Below are positions 1 to 7,952 of a stretch of 64,000 nucleotides of DNA, piece after piece. The notes beneath the pieces were generated by a model. That model made no database searches. It had not been told where the DNA came from and worked only from the letters and a program-made list of their open reading frames with translations. The first letter of the stretch is position 1, and each line of letters opens with the position of its first letter. The translations under genes and the position numbers were made by a program. This DNA comes from Tardiphaga robiniae (GTDB lineage Bacteria; Pseudomonadota; Alphaproteobacteria; Rhizobiales; Xanthobacteraceae): the NCBI RefSeq assembly GCF_001618955.1, contig NZ_LVYV01000008.1, positions 1 through 64,000 of the forward strand. The letters run 5' to 3'.

Positions 1-383
1 CGCACTCGGGAGGCCTTGGGTCACCGTCCGGCCCCACTACGGGGGTCTGCCACTCATGCTGGCTGGACGTGGCATTGGTGAACGGCGGGAAACCGTCGGG
101 ATCAGCGGAGTGCGGAGCTCTGCGCCTTTGCCCGGAAGAACGGTCCCGGGGACAGAAATCGCCGCGGTGGCGCGCCGTGAGGCGTTGCGCGGTTGCAGCT
201 TGCCGGCGTTCCGGTGGAGCGGATCGCGATAAAACCACCCTTTGCGCCTCACGGCGCGTCGCCGCCCCTCATCTTTCCGAGGGGCACTGCTCATACCTCG
301 GACGCGCAAGCGCCGCGAGAATGCGAAAGCGTGGCTGTTTGACAATTACATCCGATGATCGACGCAAATGACGCCGCGAGCGA
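1..383. other. Intergenic region with a 14-bp inverted repeat
   Basis: No convincing gene is visible; the open frames here are short, arginine-rich and lack a ribosome site. A perfect 14-bp inverted repeat (arms 171-184 and 245-258, CGCGCCGTGAGGCG and its complement) encloses about 60 bases. From memory, closely similar stretches are multi-copy in Bradyrhizobium-type genomes, so this may be a family-specific repeat; that is inference and not shown within the window. Confidence 0.4.
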
Positions 384-1091
384 TCAGCGCAGCCCGCTGA
401 GCTGCGTGGTCAGGCGATCCATGGCGTTGCCGACATCGCGCCATTGCTCAACCCAGCTACGTGGAAAGCGAAAGATGAGATCGGCGCCGCCGATGCGGCG
501 TTCGCTCATGCACATGCCGGGCGTGGCGCCGTCGCGCGTGCAGCGCGCCACCAGCGCCGGCGTCGTGCCGAGAAACAGATCTTCATTGCTGTAGGGCGAG
601 TTGTCGCGGAATGGCTGCGTGGTCAGGCCGTCTTCGCTTGATGTCGCGCGGTCGATATAGCGCGGATAGATCGTGCGCAAGCGCGTGTCCGGCGAGGTCG
701 CATCGTGATGCGCCGAGATCGAGACGAAGATGCGATCGATCGGCTGTGCGTTCTCATCGAAATTCTCGACGCTGACATGCCTCGGCAGGTTGCTCGCTTC
801 GAGCGACGGATAGACATAGCTCAGATCGACGCGTTCCTGCGGCCCTGAATGTTTCTGCACCTTGCGGCGAAAGGCATGCGTCGGGACGTTGAACAGGGTG
901 GCGCCCACGCTTACCGGAATGCGGTCGGGATCGCCGGGCTTCTGGCTCTGCCAGGTGGGCCACAACAGATACGCCACCACGGCGATAGCGGGGGCTGCAA
1001 GCGCTGCACCGATCAGCATCGGCACGACGTGGTTGCGGCGGTGGCGGCGCCGCGGCCGCGTCGTCGGGTGGGTCGGAAACAGCAGAGACAT
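384..1091 (-). CDS. Hypothetical membrane-anchored protein
   Basis: A 235-residue protein is read from the ATG at 1091; the frame stays open further upstream, but that extension is low-complexity and has no good start. The N-terminus is basic (several Arg and His), followed by one hydrophobic segment at about residues 25-45 (VPMLIGAALAAPAIAVVAYL), then a polar domain that should sit in the periplasm. No catalytic motif is recognised. It looks like a conserved hypothetical of the Bradyrhizobium group. It diverges from the gene at 1322, with a CtrA-like box between them. Confidence 0.6.
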   Translation of the reverse strand: MSLLFPTHPTTRPRRRHRRNHVVPMLIGAALAAPAIAVVAYLLWPTWQSQKPGDPDRIPVSVGATLFNVPTHAFRRKVQKHSGPQERVDLSYVYPSLEASNLPRHVSVENFDENAQPIDRIFVSISAHHDATSPDTRLRTIYPRYIDRATSSEDGLTTQPFRDNSPYSNEDLFLGTTPALVARCTRDGATPGMCMSERRIGGADLIFRFPRSWVEQWRDVGNAMDRLTTQLSGLR

Positions 1092-1234
1092 GCGCACGCT
1101 AAATTGGAACTGGGACGGTGTACCGGGTGGGCGAATCAACCGCGAATATGCCAGCCGATGGTTAACGGCCTCGCGCACCTCGCCGCAGGCGGTATCCGGG
1201 AGCCATGCACCGCGCGCGGTTCCCGACCGTGCCG

Positions 1235-1250
1235 TTAACCCTTTATTAAC
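1235..1250. promoter_or_regulatory. CtrA-type box, TTAA-N7-TTAAC
   Basis: The sequence TTAACCCTTTATTAAC matches the full TTAA-N7-TTAAC consensus of the alphaproteobacterial cell-cycle regulator CtrA. It lies between the divergent genes starting at 1091 and 1322, so it could act on either. Binding is inferred from the motif only. Confidence 0.5.
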
Positions 1251-1321
1251 GTTATGCTGGCGCGGAGCTTCGCATTTTGCGATGCAGGGGCGGTGTTTGT
1301 ATGTGTCGTGAAAGAGCTTCG

Positions 1322-1651
1322 ATGTCGCCGGATGCGTTGAATTCATTTTTCCAGCTATGCATTGGCTTCGCGCTCGCAGGCGCTATTGCAAGCGCCTATC
1401 AGGCCTTCGCCAAACGTCCCCCGAGCTTCAGCCTGCTCCAGCAGGGGCCATCCCCTGAAGCCTTCGCAGCCGTGCCGCTGCTCGTCTTCACAGCGCCTTT
1501 CATCATCATGCGCAACACCCTGCGCAACGGCGCGGCTGAGCAGCATCGCGTTCAGTTCGTGATGATCGCGACAGTGCTGGCCGGCCTCTGGAGCCTGATG
1601 TCGGGCACCTTCATCGTGATGACGCTGGAAGCGCTGGGCATACTGGCCTAA
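1322..1651 (+). CDS. Small membrane protein, hypothetical
   Basis: A 109-residue protein starting at ATG 1322; an in-frame ATG at 1301 is an alternative. Three hydrophobic stretches suggest an inner-membrane protein: about residues 7-25, 48-62 and 78-105. No known domain is recognised. It is followed after 48 bases by the gamma-carbonic anhydrase gene on the same strand, so the two could be co-transcribed. Its promoter region holds a consensus CtrA-type box. Confidence 0.6.
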   Translation: MSPDALNSFFQLCIGFALAGAIASAYQAFAKRPPSFSLLQQGPSPEAFAAVPLLVFTAPFIIMRNTLRNGAAEQHRVQFVMIATVLAGLWSLMSGTFIVMTLEALGILA

Positions 1652-1699
1652 GCGCAAGAATCCGTGGCAGTGTCTTCCGCAAAGGGAGACCACTCAATC

Positions 1700-2230
1700 A
1701 TGGCAATCTACGAACTCGACGGGCAGGGACCGGATCTTCCGGCCAGCGGAAATTACTTTATCGCCGACACGGCCGATGTGATCGGCAAGATTCGTTTGCT
1801 GGAGCAGGCGAGTGTCTGGTTCGGCGCGGTGCTGCGCGGCGACAACGAATGGATCGAGATCGGTGAAGGCTCCAATGTGCAGGACAACTGCACGTGCCAT
1901 ACCGACAAGGGCTTTCCCCTGATCATCGGCAAGAACTGCACCGTCGGTCACAACGTAATCCTGCACGGCTGCACGATTGAAGACGGTGCGCTGATCGGCA
2001 TGGGCTCGATCGTGATGAACGGTGCGAAGATCGGCAAGAACAGCATCGTGGGCGCCGGCTCGGTGATCACCGAGGGCAAGGAATTTCCGGAGAATTCGCT
2101 GATCATCGGATCGCCGGCGCGCGTCATTCGCACGCTGTCGCCGGAGCAGGTGACGGCGATGGGCAGCGCCGCGCGATTCTATGCGGCGAACGGCCCGCGC
2201 TTTCAGAAAGGTCTCAAGAAGATCGGCTAG
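1700..2230 (+). CDS. Gamma-class carbonic anhydrase family protein
   Basis: A 176-residue left-handed beta-helix (hexapeptide repeat) protein of the gamma-carbonic anhydrase/YrdA/PaaY family, which interconverts CO2 and bicarbonate or keeps the fold with another role. The family Arg-Gly-Asp turn is at residues 46-48, and the three zinc-ligand histidines are present as H67 (CTCHTD), H84 and H89 (GHNVILHGC). Imperfect hexapeptide repeats (IG..., VG..., IGMGS) run through the middle. The start at ATG 1700 follows AAGGGAG at a good distance; the upstream in-frame start would add 12 unrelated residues. Length is usual for the family. Confidence 0.92.
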   Translation: MAIYELDGQGPDLPASGNYFIADTADVIGKIRLLEQASVWFGAVLRGDNEWIEIGEGSNVQDNCTCHTDKGFPLIIGKNCTVGHNVILHGCTIEDGALIGMGSIVMNGAKIGKNSIVGAGSVITEGKEFPENSLIIGSPARVIRTLSPEQVTAMGSAARFYAANGPRFQKGLKKIG

Positions 2231-2331
2231 AGCGTTCTCGAGCGAAGTGGGTACCGGGTCGCATCAAGAAAACGCGTCTCAACAAAAAGTCAGAGCCTCG
2301 GGTCTGATTCTATCAGAACCGAAAGGGCTCT
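2229..2331 (+). repeat. Dispersed intergenic repeat, copy 1 of 3
   Basis: A repeat of about 100 bases starting AGAGCGTTCTCGAGCGAAGTGG, carrying AAGAAAACGCGT in the middle and ending in an imperfect hairpin around GATTCTATCAGAACCGA. Two more copies lie in the opposite orientation at 50446-50546 and 61558-61663. This copy begins at the stop codon of the carbonic anhydrase gene. Such elements are common between genes in the Bradyrhizobium group. Confidence 0.85.
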
Positions 2332-2354
2332 CGTTGCGATCGCACGCAGCGCGA

Positions 2355-2528
2355 TCACGTCCCTTCGGACTCGTTGGCTTCTGTCTCGCAGGCCACGCGC
2401 TCGTGGCCGGCGCTCCATAGCGAATGCTCCTCGCTGCCATCCTGATAGGGATTGGCCTCGGCAGGAATACCCTCGCTGGCGGCACGCTCGCCTTCCTCAA
2501 ATGGATCTTTTTGCGGATCGTTTGGCAT
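2355..2528 (-). CDS. RMF/CrpP-like small protein
   Basis: A 57-residue protein read from ATG 2528 to TGA at 2355. The core EGIPAEANPY followed by GSEEHSLWSAGHERVA resembles the ribosome modulation factor/CrpP family, which has a G-x-x-x-NPY...W..GW pattern; RMF binds 70S ribosomes in stationary phase. A strong Shine-Dalgarno, AAGGAAGAAGG, ends a few bases before the ATG. The gene overlaps the end of the upstream ribbon-helix-helix-like gene by 32 bases, so it is probably translated from the same message. The family assignment rests on a short motif. Confidence 0.65.
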   Translation of the reverse strand: MPNDPQKDPFEEGERAASEGIPAEANPYQDGSEEHSLWSAGHERVACETEANESEGT

Positions 2529-2775
2529 GGGCCTTCTTCCTTGCTGGACGTGACGGGGCGCGGCGCATCGCAGTGTTGCGGCTTGCTGCGGATGATGGAC
2601 CGGCGGCTTTCACGCTCTTGCGGAGCGCATCCTTGAGATCGATCGGAACGCCGTGCTTCTTCAGGAGGTCGGCGAAGGCTTCATCGGCGAGTTCTTGCGT
2701 CGTTGCCATGCGATCGCGACCGAGCTGGGTCAGCTTGTCGAGGGTCTCATCGTCGAAGTCGATCAGCTTGCGCAT
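2497..2775 (-). CDS. Ribbon-helix-helix-like small protein
   Basis: A 92-residue protein. The first 45 residues (RKLIDFDDETLDKLTQLG, then an amphipathic helix) look like a ribbon-helix-helix DNA-binding fold: one beta-strand, then two helices. The C-terminus is a basic Lys/Arg/Ala tail that could bind nucleic acid. It lies 11 bases after the gene ending at 2787 and overlaps the RMF-like gene downstream by 32 bases, forming a probable three-gene minus-strand operon. No toxin partner is evident. Confidence 0.6.
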   Translation of the reverse strand: MRKLIDFDDETLDKLTQLGRDRMATTQELADEAFADLLKKHGVPIDLKDALRKSVKAAGPSSAASRNTAMRRAPSRPARKKAHAKRSAKRSI

Positions 2776-2786
2776 GAGGATATATG

Positions 2787-3068
2787 CTAACTGAGGCCCG
2801 GCTTGCGCCAGCGCGATCGCTTGCGCGTCGGGTCGAATACTTTCTCCTGATGGCGATGCAGCGCCTGTGCAACGCCGAGCCGCGCGAAACTGACAGGGCC
2901 GCCGTAGTCAGCCGCCTCGATCAGGCAATGCATCGCGGTTTGCCACTCCTTTGCATCGTGTTCAGATGGTGACAGCTGTGTGATGTAAGCGCCGGCGTCG
3001 CGCAGCGACACCAGCGTGTTGCCGTCGGGCAATTCGATCGGTTCGCGAAACGGCTTGTCCCAGGACAC
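2787..3068 (-). CDS. Conserved hypothetical protein
   Basis: A 93-residue soluble protein starting MSWDKPFREPIELPDG; no transmembrane segment or signal peptide. The middle contains a helical stretch (SEHDAKEWQTAMHCLIEAAD). No catalytic motif is recognised. It is the first gene of the apparent operon with the RHH-like and RMF-like genes; its stop is 11 bases before the next start. Function unknown. Confidence 0.6.
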   Translation of the reverse strand: MSWDKPFREPIELPDGNTLVSLRDAGAYITQLSPSEHDAKEWQTAMHCLIEAADYGGPVSFARLGVAQALHRHQEKVFDPTRKRSRWRKPGLS

Positions 3069-3176
3069 GCAGGCTTCTCCTCGGCAATGTCAGGGATTCA
3101 AGCCGCCGGCGCCAAATTCGTTCCCGCAACGGAACCCGTTTCCGCTGGTCTCGTTGAACGCCAAAGGAGATTTCCA

Positions 3177-3473
3177 ATGGCGTATTCCTCGAAACTCATC
3201 GCGACTGCAACGGCTGCCGTCCTGTTGTCGTCAGTCGCGGCGTTCGCCCAATCGGGCGGCGCAGGCGGCGGCGCGACAGGTGGCGCTGCGGGCACCAATA
3301 GTGCAGGCACGGCGAATGCGAGCGGTGGACGCGCCGCGACCGGGATCACGGCAGGCGCGAGCGGGACCGGACAGGCGTCGCCCGATGGCAAGCCGGCGAC
3401 AGGCGATGCAGCGGTCGATGCGCAGGATCGTGCCGTCGATCGCAAGGTGAAGAGCATCTGCAAGGGGTGCTAG
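3177..3473 (+). CDS. Small exported Gly/Ala-rich protein
   Basis: A 98-residue protein starting at ATG 3177 after the ribosome site AAAGGAG. Residues 1-24 form a Sec signal peptide ending VAAFAQ. The mature part is rich in Gly, Ala, Ser and Thr, low-complexity, then has a charged C-terminus ending CKGC (two cysteines). Function unknown. The stop codon overlaps a perfect palindrome GCGCAACGTTGCGC (3473-3486). Confidence 0.65.
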   Translation: MAYSSKLIATATAAVLLSSVAAFAQSGGAGGGATGGAAGTNSAGTANASGGRAATGITAGASGTGQASPDGKPATGDAAVDAQDRAVDRKVKSICKGC

Positions 3474-3628
3474 CGCAACGTTGCGCGACAGGCGTTCAGC
3501 AACACACCGTAACCGACAGTCGCGAACAAGTGACGGCTATTGATCGTCGCACCGTGGCGGTTCATGAATGAAAGAGCTACCTATCTGACAGGGGCGCGCT
3601 GTGAGTGACCCGTGACGGAGTGTAGTTG

Positions 3629-4000
3629 ATGTTACGCAAATTGGTGTTTGGTCTGATGACCGTTGCCGCAGTCGCACTGATCGCCCCGACAGCCGCATCG
3701 GCGCGCGGTGGCGGCGGCCATGGTGGTGGAGGTTTTCACGGCGGAGGAGGCTTCCATGGCGGCGGATTTCACGGCGGTGGCTTCGGCCGTGGATTTCGCG
3801 GTGCTGGAATAGGATTGGGATTTGGCCTCGCCGGCGCCGGCCTTTATGGCGGTTACTACGGCTACGGCCCCTATGCGTATTACGGTGGGTACCCCTACGC
3901 TTATGGCGGTTATGATGACGAAGGCGGATGTTACATAACGCGTAAGCGCGTACGGACACCGGCTGGATATCGGGTGCGTCGTGTCGAGGTTTGTGACTGA
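3629..4000 (+). CDS. Small exported Gly/His-rich protein
   Basis: A 123-residue protein from ATG 3629 (an adjacent TTG at 3626 is in frame but less likely). A signal peptide ends near ASARG. The mature N-terminal half is built from repeats of GGGGFHGGG type, followed by a Gly/Tyr-rich segment (YGYGPYAYYGG) and a basic C-terminus with two cysteines (GGCYITRKRVRT...VEVCD). Such proteins are frequent in this group and have no assigned function; metal binding by the His-Gly repeats is only a guess. Confidence 0.7.
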   Translation: MLRKLVFGLMTVAAVALIAPTAASARGGGGHGGGGFHGGGGFHGGGFHGGGFGRGFRGAGIGLGFGLAGAGLYGGYYGYGPYAYYGGYPYAYGGYDDEGGCYITRKRVRTPAGYRVRRVEVCD

Positions 4001-4036
4001 TTGACCTTGAGCGACGCCACCTGATTACCTCGTCGG

Positions 4037-4058
4037 CTCCAGCATGGCTGTGCTGGAG
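4037..4058 (+). terminator. Candidate hairpin after the Gly/His-rich gene
   Basis: A perfect 8-bp stem (CTCCAGCA and TGCTGGAG) with a 6-base loop lies 37 bases after the stop codon. There is no clear T-run, so it may be an RNA-stabilising hairpin instead of a terminator. Confidence 0.35.
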
Positions 4059-4110
4059 CTACATCATGGCTGGTTAGACTGTCTGGTACGCGTTTTGCTA
4101 AATCGAAACG

Positions 4111-4305
4111 ATGACCATGACCCTCGATATTTCAAACCTGACGCTGCTGTTTGTCGCGACCGTCTTTGCGCTGGCGACGGCTTTCGTCTGGATGTTCTGT
4201 GAGTTCGAACGCCGGTTCGGGAAGCGGTTGACGGCGATTGCACTCGTGCGCTTCGGCTATCGGCCCGACGGCACCATCGACCGAAACGCAAATCGCCGCG
4301 ACTAG
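4111..4305 (+). CDS. Small single-pass membrane protein
   Basis: A 64-residue protein with one clear transmembrane helix at about residues 10-30 (LTLLFVATVFALATAFVWMF), then a basic cytoplasmic tail. No known family is recognised. The stop codon falls in the loop of a strong terminator hairpin, supporting this as a real transcription unit. The ribosome site is weak. Confidence 0.5.
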   Translation: MTMTLDISNLTLLFVATVFALATAFVWMFCEFERRFGKRLTAIALVRFGYRPDGTIDRNANRRD

Positions 4306-4335
4306 CGCGGCGATTTCGTCAGTTCGTTTTTCTTA
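4290..4335. terminator. Strong intrinsic terminator
   Basis: A perfect 11-bp stem, AAATCGCCGCG and its complement, with a 5-base loop that contains the TAG stop of the preceding gene. It is followed on the plus strand by GTTTTTCTT. It lies between the convergent genes ending at 4305 and 4351. Confidence 0.7.
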
Positions 4336-4350
4336 GACGGCAGTCTGAGA

Positions 4351-5253
4351 TCAGCCCAGCACTTTGTACTTTGTCAGCCAGGCCTGCATCTGCTTCCACG
4401 CGTCGTCAGCGGCTTCCTGCCGATAGCTTGGCCGGTAGTCGGCATGGAAGCCGTGCGGCGCACCGGGATAGATTTTGAACTCGGCGGTCTTGCCGGCCGC
4501 CGTCAGCGCCGCCTTCATCGCTTCGACCTGCGCCACGGCGATGCCCGTATCCGCTTCACCATAGAGGCCGAGCACCGGTGCCTTCATGTCGGGCGCAAGC
4601 TGCGTCGGGCTCTTCGGCCAGACCGGATTCGGCGCATCGACCAGCGGGCCGTAGAAGGCCACGGCGGCCTTCAGCGCTGAACTATAGGCGGCATATTCCC
4701 AGACATTGCGGCCGCCGCGGCAGAAGCCGATCATGCCGAGCCTGTCGGTATTGCCGCCCTGCGCCTTGGCGAAGGTGACCGTCGCATCGAGATCGGTTAT
4801 CAGCTCGGCATCCGGCTTGGAATTCACCAGCGGCAGCAACTGCGACATCTCGGTGATCTTGGTCAGATCGGTGCCCTTGCGGAAATAGTAGTCCGGCGCG
4901 ATAGCGAAGGTGCCGAGCTTGGCCAAGCGCCGGGTGACGTCCTTGATGTATTCGTGGAGGCCAAAGATCTCCATCGCCACGATCACGACGGGCGGGTTTG
5001 CGACGCCCTTGGGCCGGGCGAAGTAGCCGGGCATCTCGCCGTCGGCGACCTTGATCTTGATGTCGCCGGCGTCGAGCCCCGTCGTGTCGGTCTTGATGAC
5101 CTCGGCACGCACGGGACCGGCAGCCAGAGTATAGCCGGCAGCGACGGCGGCCGATGCGGTCATGAAGCCGCGACGTGACAATGGTGCGACTTTGGTGAGG
5201 CCGATCACGTCAGCGTCAAGCGTCTGGGCGTCGAGGATAGGCTCGGCAGTCAT
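4351..5253 (-). CDS. Dienelactone hydrolase family protein, Tat-exported
   Basis: A 300-residue alpha/beta hydrolase of the dienelactone hydrolase family, which cleaves carboxylic ester or lactone bonds. The triad is visible: nucleophile C178 (GFCRGG), D235 (YGEAD) and H267 (GAPHGFH). The N-terminus carries a twin-arginine signal, SRRGFMTASAAVAAG, ending at about residue 50, so the enzyme should be periplasmic; about 25 residues precede the RR, which is long but common. The start at 5253 follows GGAGAG. It stands alone, with a terminator beyond its stop. Confidence 0.88.
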   Translation of the reverse strand: MTAEPILDAQTLDADVIGLTKVAPLSRRGFMTASAAVAAGYTLAAGPVRAEVIKTDTTGLDAGDIKIKVADGEMPGYFARPKGVANPPVVIVAMEIFGLHEYIKDVTRRLAKLGTFAIAPDYYFRKGTDLTKITEMSQLLPLVNSKPDAELITDLDATVTFAKAQGGNTDRLGMIGFCRGGRNVWEYAAYSSALKAAVAFYGPLVDAPNPVWPKSPTQLAPDMKAPVLGLYGEADTGIAVAQVEAMKAALTAAGKTAEFKIYPGAPHGFHADYRPSYRQEAADDAWKQMQAWLTKYKVLG

Positions 5254-5346
5254 GGACTCTCTCCGGTGAAAAGTGCGCGCATTGAGCAGAGAAATTCGGC
5301 GAGGGGCAAATCACTGGAGCGCGAGAAGTCGCCTGACCATCACCCC

Positions 5347-5384
5347 AAAAAGTTGCGGCCAGCTCTTGGGGGAGAGCTGGCCGC
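5347..5384 (-). terminator. Intrinsic terminator of the transglutaminase-like gene
   Basis: A perfect 12-bp stem (GCGGCCAGCTCT and complement) with a 6-base loop, followed on the minus strand by a run of five T. It lies about 70 bases after the stop of the gene at 5453. Confidence 0.85.
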
Positions 5385-5452
5385 GCGCGATCCGGTCTGG
5401 GACGGGGAGGGGTGGGGATGTGACCGGGTCGCGTGTCTCGAATTCGTGTTGT

Positions 5453-6076
5453 TTAGCGATCCCGCGCGCTGGCCGTAGCCACTGCAGGACGGTTGTCGCC
5501 GAGCGAGACCCACACATTCGGATCGCTCTGTGACTGACGTTTGACGAAGCGGTAGCCGGTCTCGGTCCAGGCGAGGACGTTCTCATTCTGGTTGTCCAGA
5601 ACGTATTCGCCCTTGTCCGTCTTCACCGTGAGCACGGCGTGGCCTTCGCCCTTCTTGTCACGCACCACGGTGATCAGCAGCGCCTCACGTGGCCAGCCTG
5701 CTTCGATCAGCATCTTGCGCTTCAGGAGCACATAGTCTTCGCAGTCACCGTAACCGTCTGATGGCAGCGACCACTTTTCGATCACGCCCCAATGATCCAT
5801 GTCGGTCATTGGCTTGATGGTCTCGTTGACCCAGCGATTGACCCGCACCAGATCCTTCCACGCAGTCTGCGTGATGACGATGTCACGTGCTTGCGTCGTA
5901 CCGCCGCGGCAGTCGGTCGGATTGTCTGAACAGAATTCGACCCAGCCGATCGGTGCGCGCGTGCTGTCGCCCAGGCTTGCGTAGAGTTTTTCGTTGCCGG
6001 CACGTGCCGACGAAGTCACTCCAAGAAGGACTGCTAAAACGGCCAGTCCGAAGTATCGCCCCTTGTTACCAAACAT
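5453..6076 (-). CDS. Transglutaminase-like cysteine peptidase (BTLCP)
   Basis: A 207-residue exported protein of the bacterial transglutaminase-like cysteine proteinase family (COG3672), related to LapG, the periplasmic protease that releases adhesins. The triad is present: C112 in GDCEDY, H146 in GHAVL and D161 in VLDNQ. A Sec signal peptide covers residues 1-26 (ending SSARA). The start was set at ATG 6076; a longer open frame adds 25 residues unlike a signal. No LapD-type partner is adjacent, although a PilZ c-di-GMP protein lies upstream. The promoter region is unusually AT-rich with direct repeats. Confidence 0.88.
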   Translation of the reverse strand: MFGNKGRYFGLAVLAVLLGVTSSARAGNEKLYASLGDSTRAPIGWVEFCSDNPTDCRGGTTQARDIVITQTAWKDLVRVNRWVNETIKPMTDMDHWGVIEKWSLPSDGYGDCEDYVLLKRKMLIEAGWPREALLITVVRDKKGEGHAVLTVKTDKGEYVLDNQNENVLAWTETGYRFVKRQSQSDPNVWVSLGDNRPAVATASARDR

Positions 6077-6208
6077 TGTGGCCCCCGTTTTCTTGTTGGG
6101 ACCATGTTTCGCACAAAGGATTTTCGTCGCCGCTAAATCGCTCAAGTACAATTGAAGCGATTACAAGTAAAAGGCGCGGCGAATTCGAACTATACTTGAA
6201 TCGAATGC

Positions 6209-6247
6209 GATTCAAATTTTAGCTAATTGTATTTGATTCAAATTTTA
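6209..6247. promoter_or_regulatory. Direct repeats GATTCAAATTTTA in an AT-rich promoter region
   Basis: Two identical 13-base repeats, GATTCAAATTTTA, at 6209-6221 and 6235-6247, start 26 bases apart, in the AT-rich gap upstream of the transglutaminase-like gene. The spacing is about two and a half helical turns. A binding site for a regulator is inferred; none is identified. Confidence 0.45.
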
Positions 6248-6407
6248 CGCGTTAATGGCTTGAATGCTGCAATTCAGGAACTTGCGTGTGCAAAGCGGCG
6301 TGAAATTAACCCCTCGCGACAGAGTGCAGATGACGCGCAACGGTATCCGCTGACGCGGATAGCGCCTTCAGGACATTGAAAAACGAGGATCGGGGCCGTT
6401 CGGCCGT

Positions 6408-7022
6408 TTACCGGGCGTTGACGCTGTCTTCGAGCGTCTCTGCCAACTGCTCGTGGAAGAACTCCAGAGCGAAGCCTTCCTCGAGATGGCGGACCACGCG
6501 GGACTGGATTCGGCCAAGCATGACAATCGAGTTCAGCGGCGGACGCTTCTCTGCCGCAATGGCGGCGCCGGACAGCGACAGGTCGATAATGCGGCCGTTC
6601 ATCTGGACGCCATCCTCGAGGGTGAGGAGCACCATCGGATTGCGCGGCACGATACGGTCGTGGCGGCGGTCCTCCGGCAGATTGAGAATGTCGCGGTTGG
6701 CAAGCCAGGTGAGCTGGGCCGCCAGCTTGTCGCGCTTGCGCGGCGTCGCGCCCACAGTCATGGCGAAACCGTTGTCGATGATCCGGGTGACTTTACCTTC
6801 GACGCGGCCGATATGGTCGAGATAGGCGATGACGCGGTCGCCCACATTGCCGATGCCGGGACCGAGCAGCGCGAGGCCGCCGGGCGACATATTGATGACC
6901 TGGCACGGAAATTCGCGGCGATCCGGCAGCATATAGCGGCCAAGCAGGTGCACTTTCACCCGCTGAAAGCGACGGCGTTCTTCTGCAGACGGAAGAATCG
7001 ATTTTGTTTGCGCGAACGCCAT
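6408..7022 (-). CDS. PilZ domain protein with two PilZ-like modules
   Basis: A 204-residue cytoplasmic protein. The first module has the c-di-GMP binding signature RRRFQR at about residues 16-21 and NMSPGG at about 44-49; the second has RRHDRIVPR at about 118-126 and DLSLSG at about 147-152, matching RxxxR plus [DN]xSxxG. It should therefore sense c-di-GMP and change motility or envelope behaviour. A near-consensus CtrA-type box lies 56 bases upstream of the start. The GGDEF-EAL protein at 12355 could supply or remove its ligand. Confidence 0.85.
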   Translation of the reverse strand: MAFAQTKSILPSAEERRRFQRVKVHLLGRYMLPDRREFPCQVINMSPGGLALLGPGIGNVGDRVIAYLDHIGRVEGKVTRIIDNGFAMTVGATPRKRDKLAAQLTWLANRDILNLPEDRRHDRIVPRNPMVLLTLEDGVQMNGRIIDLSLSGAAIAAEKRPPLNSIVMLGRIQSRVVRHLEEGFALEFFHEQLAETLEDSVNAR

Positions 7023-7077
7023 CAGTGCCGTGCCGGTGATGCGGGTCGAGTTTCGACCGACCCTACGGCCCGCAGGG

Positions 7078-7092
7078 TTAACGCCGCGTTAG
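7078..7092. promoter_or_regulatory. Near-consensus CtrA-type box upstream of the PilZ gene
   Basis: TTAACGCCGCGTTAG is TTAA-N7-TTAG, one base from the CtrA half-site pair. It lies 56-70 bases upstream of the PilZ start on the minus strand, a position suited to promoter control. Motif evidence only. Confidence 0.4.
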
Positions 7093-7171
7093 CAAATACC
7101 GACGTGGCGCAACCAGTTGGCGTGATTGTTCTGCGCGACACTTAGAATGTGCGAGGCGCGCAGAAAGCTAC

Positions 7172-7729
7172 TCAGCGCAGCCCTTCATAGACCATCAGGC
7201 CACGGGCAACCTGCAGTTTGCGCAGGGCGCGCGGCGCAAAGCGCTGCGGCTGGTGGGCGAGATAGCGAAACGACGTCAGCTGGAATGCGCCGAGCCGACC
7301 GCGGACTTCATACATGGGTGCCAGCAGCCCGGTCAGGCTGATAGGGGAATGCGCGCGCGTCGCGAATGGCAGCAACAGCAGTTCCAGATGCGCCTTCTGG
7401 CCGAATTCGGTCATTGCGGTCACGCCTGCGACGGCGACGAGCTGCTCCTCGGATACGACGGTGATCATGTCCCGGATCTCTTCGCGACACTCGGGCGCGA
7501 ACAGCAACGGAAACGGCTGGTTCTTCAGGTCCCGGCCGAGCAGGGCACAAACTCTTGTGCCCGCCACGCGGAACGGGAATTCGACGGGCTTGTCATAGGA
7601 CAGCACGAAGATGTCGCCGAGCAACTCGCGGACGGGGCCGGGTTCCAGCTCGCTCCGATCGGGAGCGCGCGCAAAACCGCGTTTGTCGTCCCAATAGGCG
7701 AAGAACGCGCGGCTGGATGGATGTTTCAT
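7172..7729 (-). CDS. PAS_5-type PAS domain protein
   Basis: A 185-residue protein resembling the alphaproteobacterial PAS_5 family (formerly a DUF): a single PAS-like fold beginning FFAYWDDKRGFARAPDRSELEP, with the conserved FRVAGTRVCALLGRDL and LLLPF segments. Such proteins are thought to be sensory but have no output domain. The start at 7729 (MKHPSSRAFF) matches the family N-terminus; the frame is open 19 residues further. Two CtrA-type boxes lie in the gap upstream. Confidence 0.75.
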   Translation of the reverse strand: MKHPSSRAFFAYWDDKRGFARAPDRSELEPGPVRELLGDIFVLSYDKPVEFPFRVAGTRVCALLGRDLKNQPFPLLFAPECREEIRDMITVVSEEQLVAVAGVTAMTEFGQKAHLELLLLPFATRAHSPISLTGLLAPMYEVRGRLGAFQLTSFRYLAHQPQRFAPRALRKLQVARGLMVYEGLR

Positions 7730-7878
7730 TCGCCTGATCCTGACCCGGCTTGCAGTGGATCGGGGACATTTCTGTCCCGAATCCATCCACCGCTCGCCGC
7801 TACATGTTGTGCAGATCAGTCATTGCAGCGTCCATGCCGAAGGCGCGTTTTCCACCGCGTTCGGGCGGGTATCCGCCG

Positions 7879-7893
7879 TTAAGGTTAAGTTTA
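7879..7893. promoter_or_regulatory. Near-consensus CtrA-type box
   Basis: TTAAGGTTAAGTTTA is TTAA-N7-TTTA, one mismatch from TTAA-N7-TTAA. It lies 150 bases upstream of the PAS_5 gene start and 60 bases before a perfect box at 7953. Confidence 0.35.
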
Positions 7894-7952
7894 CTATGAT
7901 TTTTAGGATTTCATTAACCGTCCGGTTTCGTCGTGGGTGGGCAGGTTCGCCG

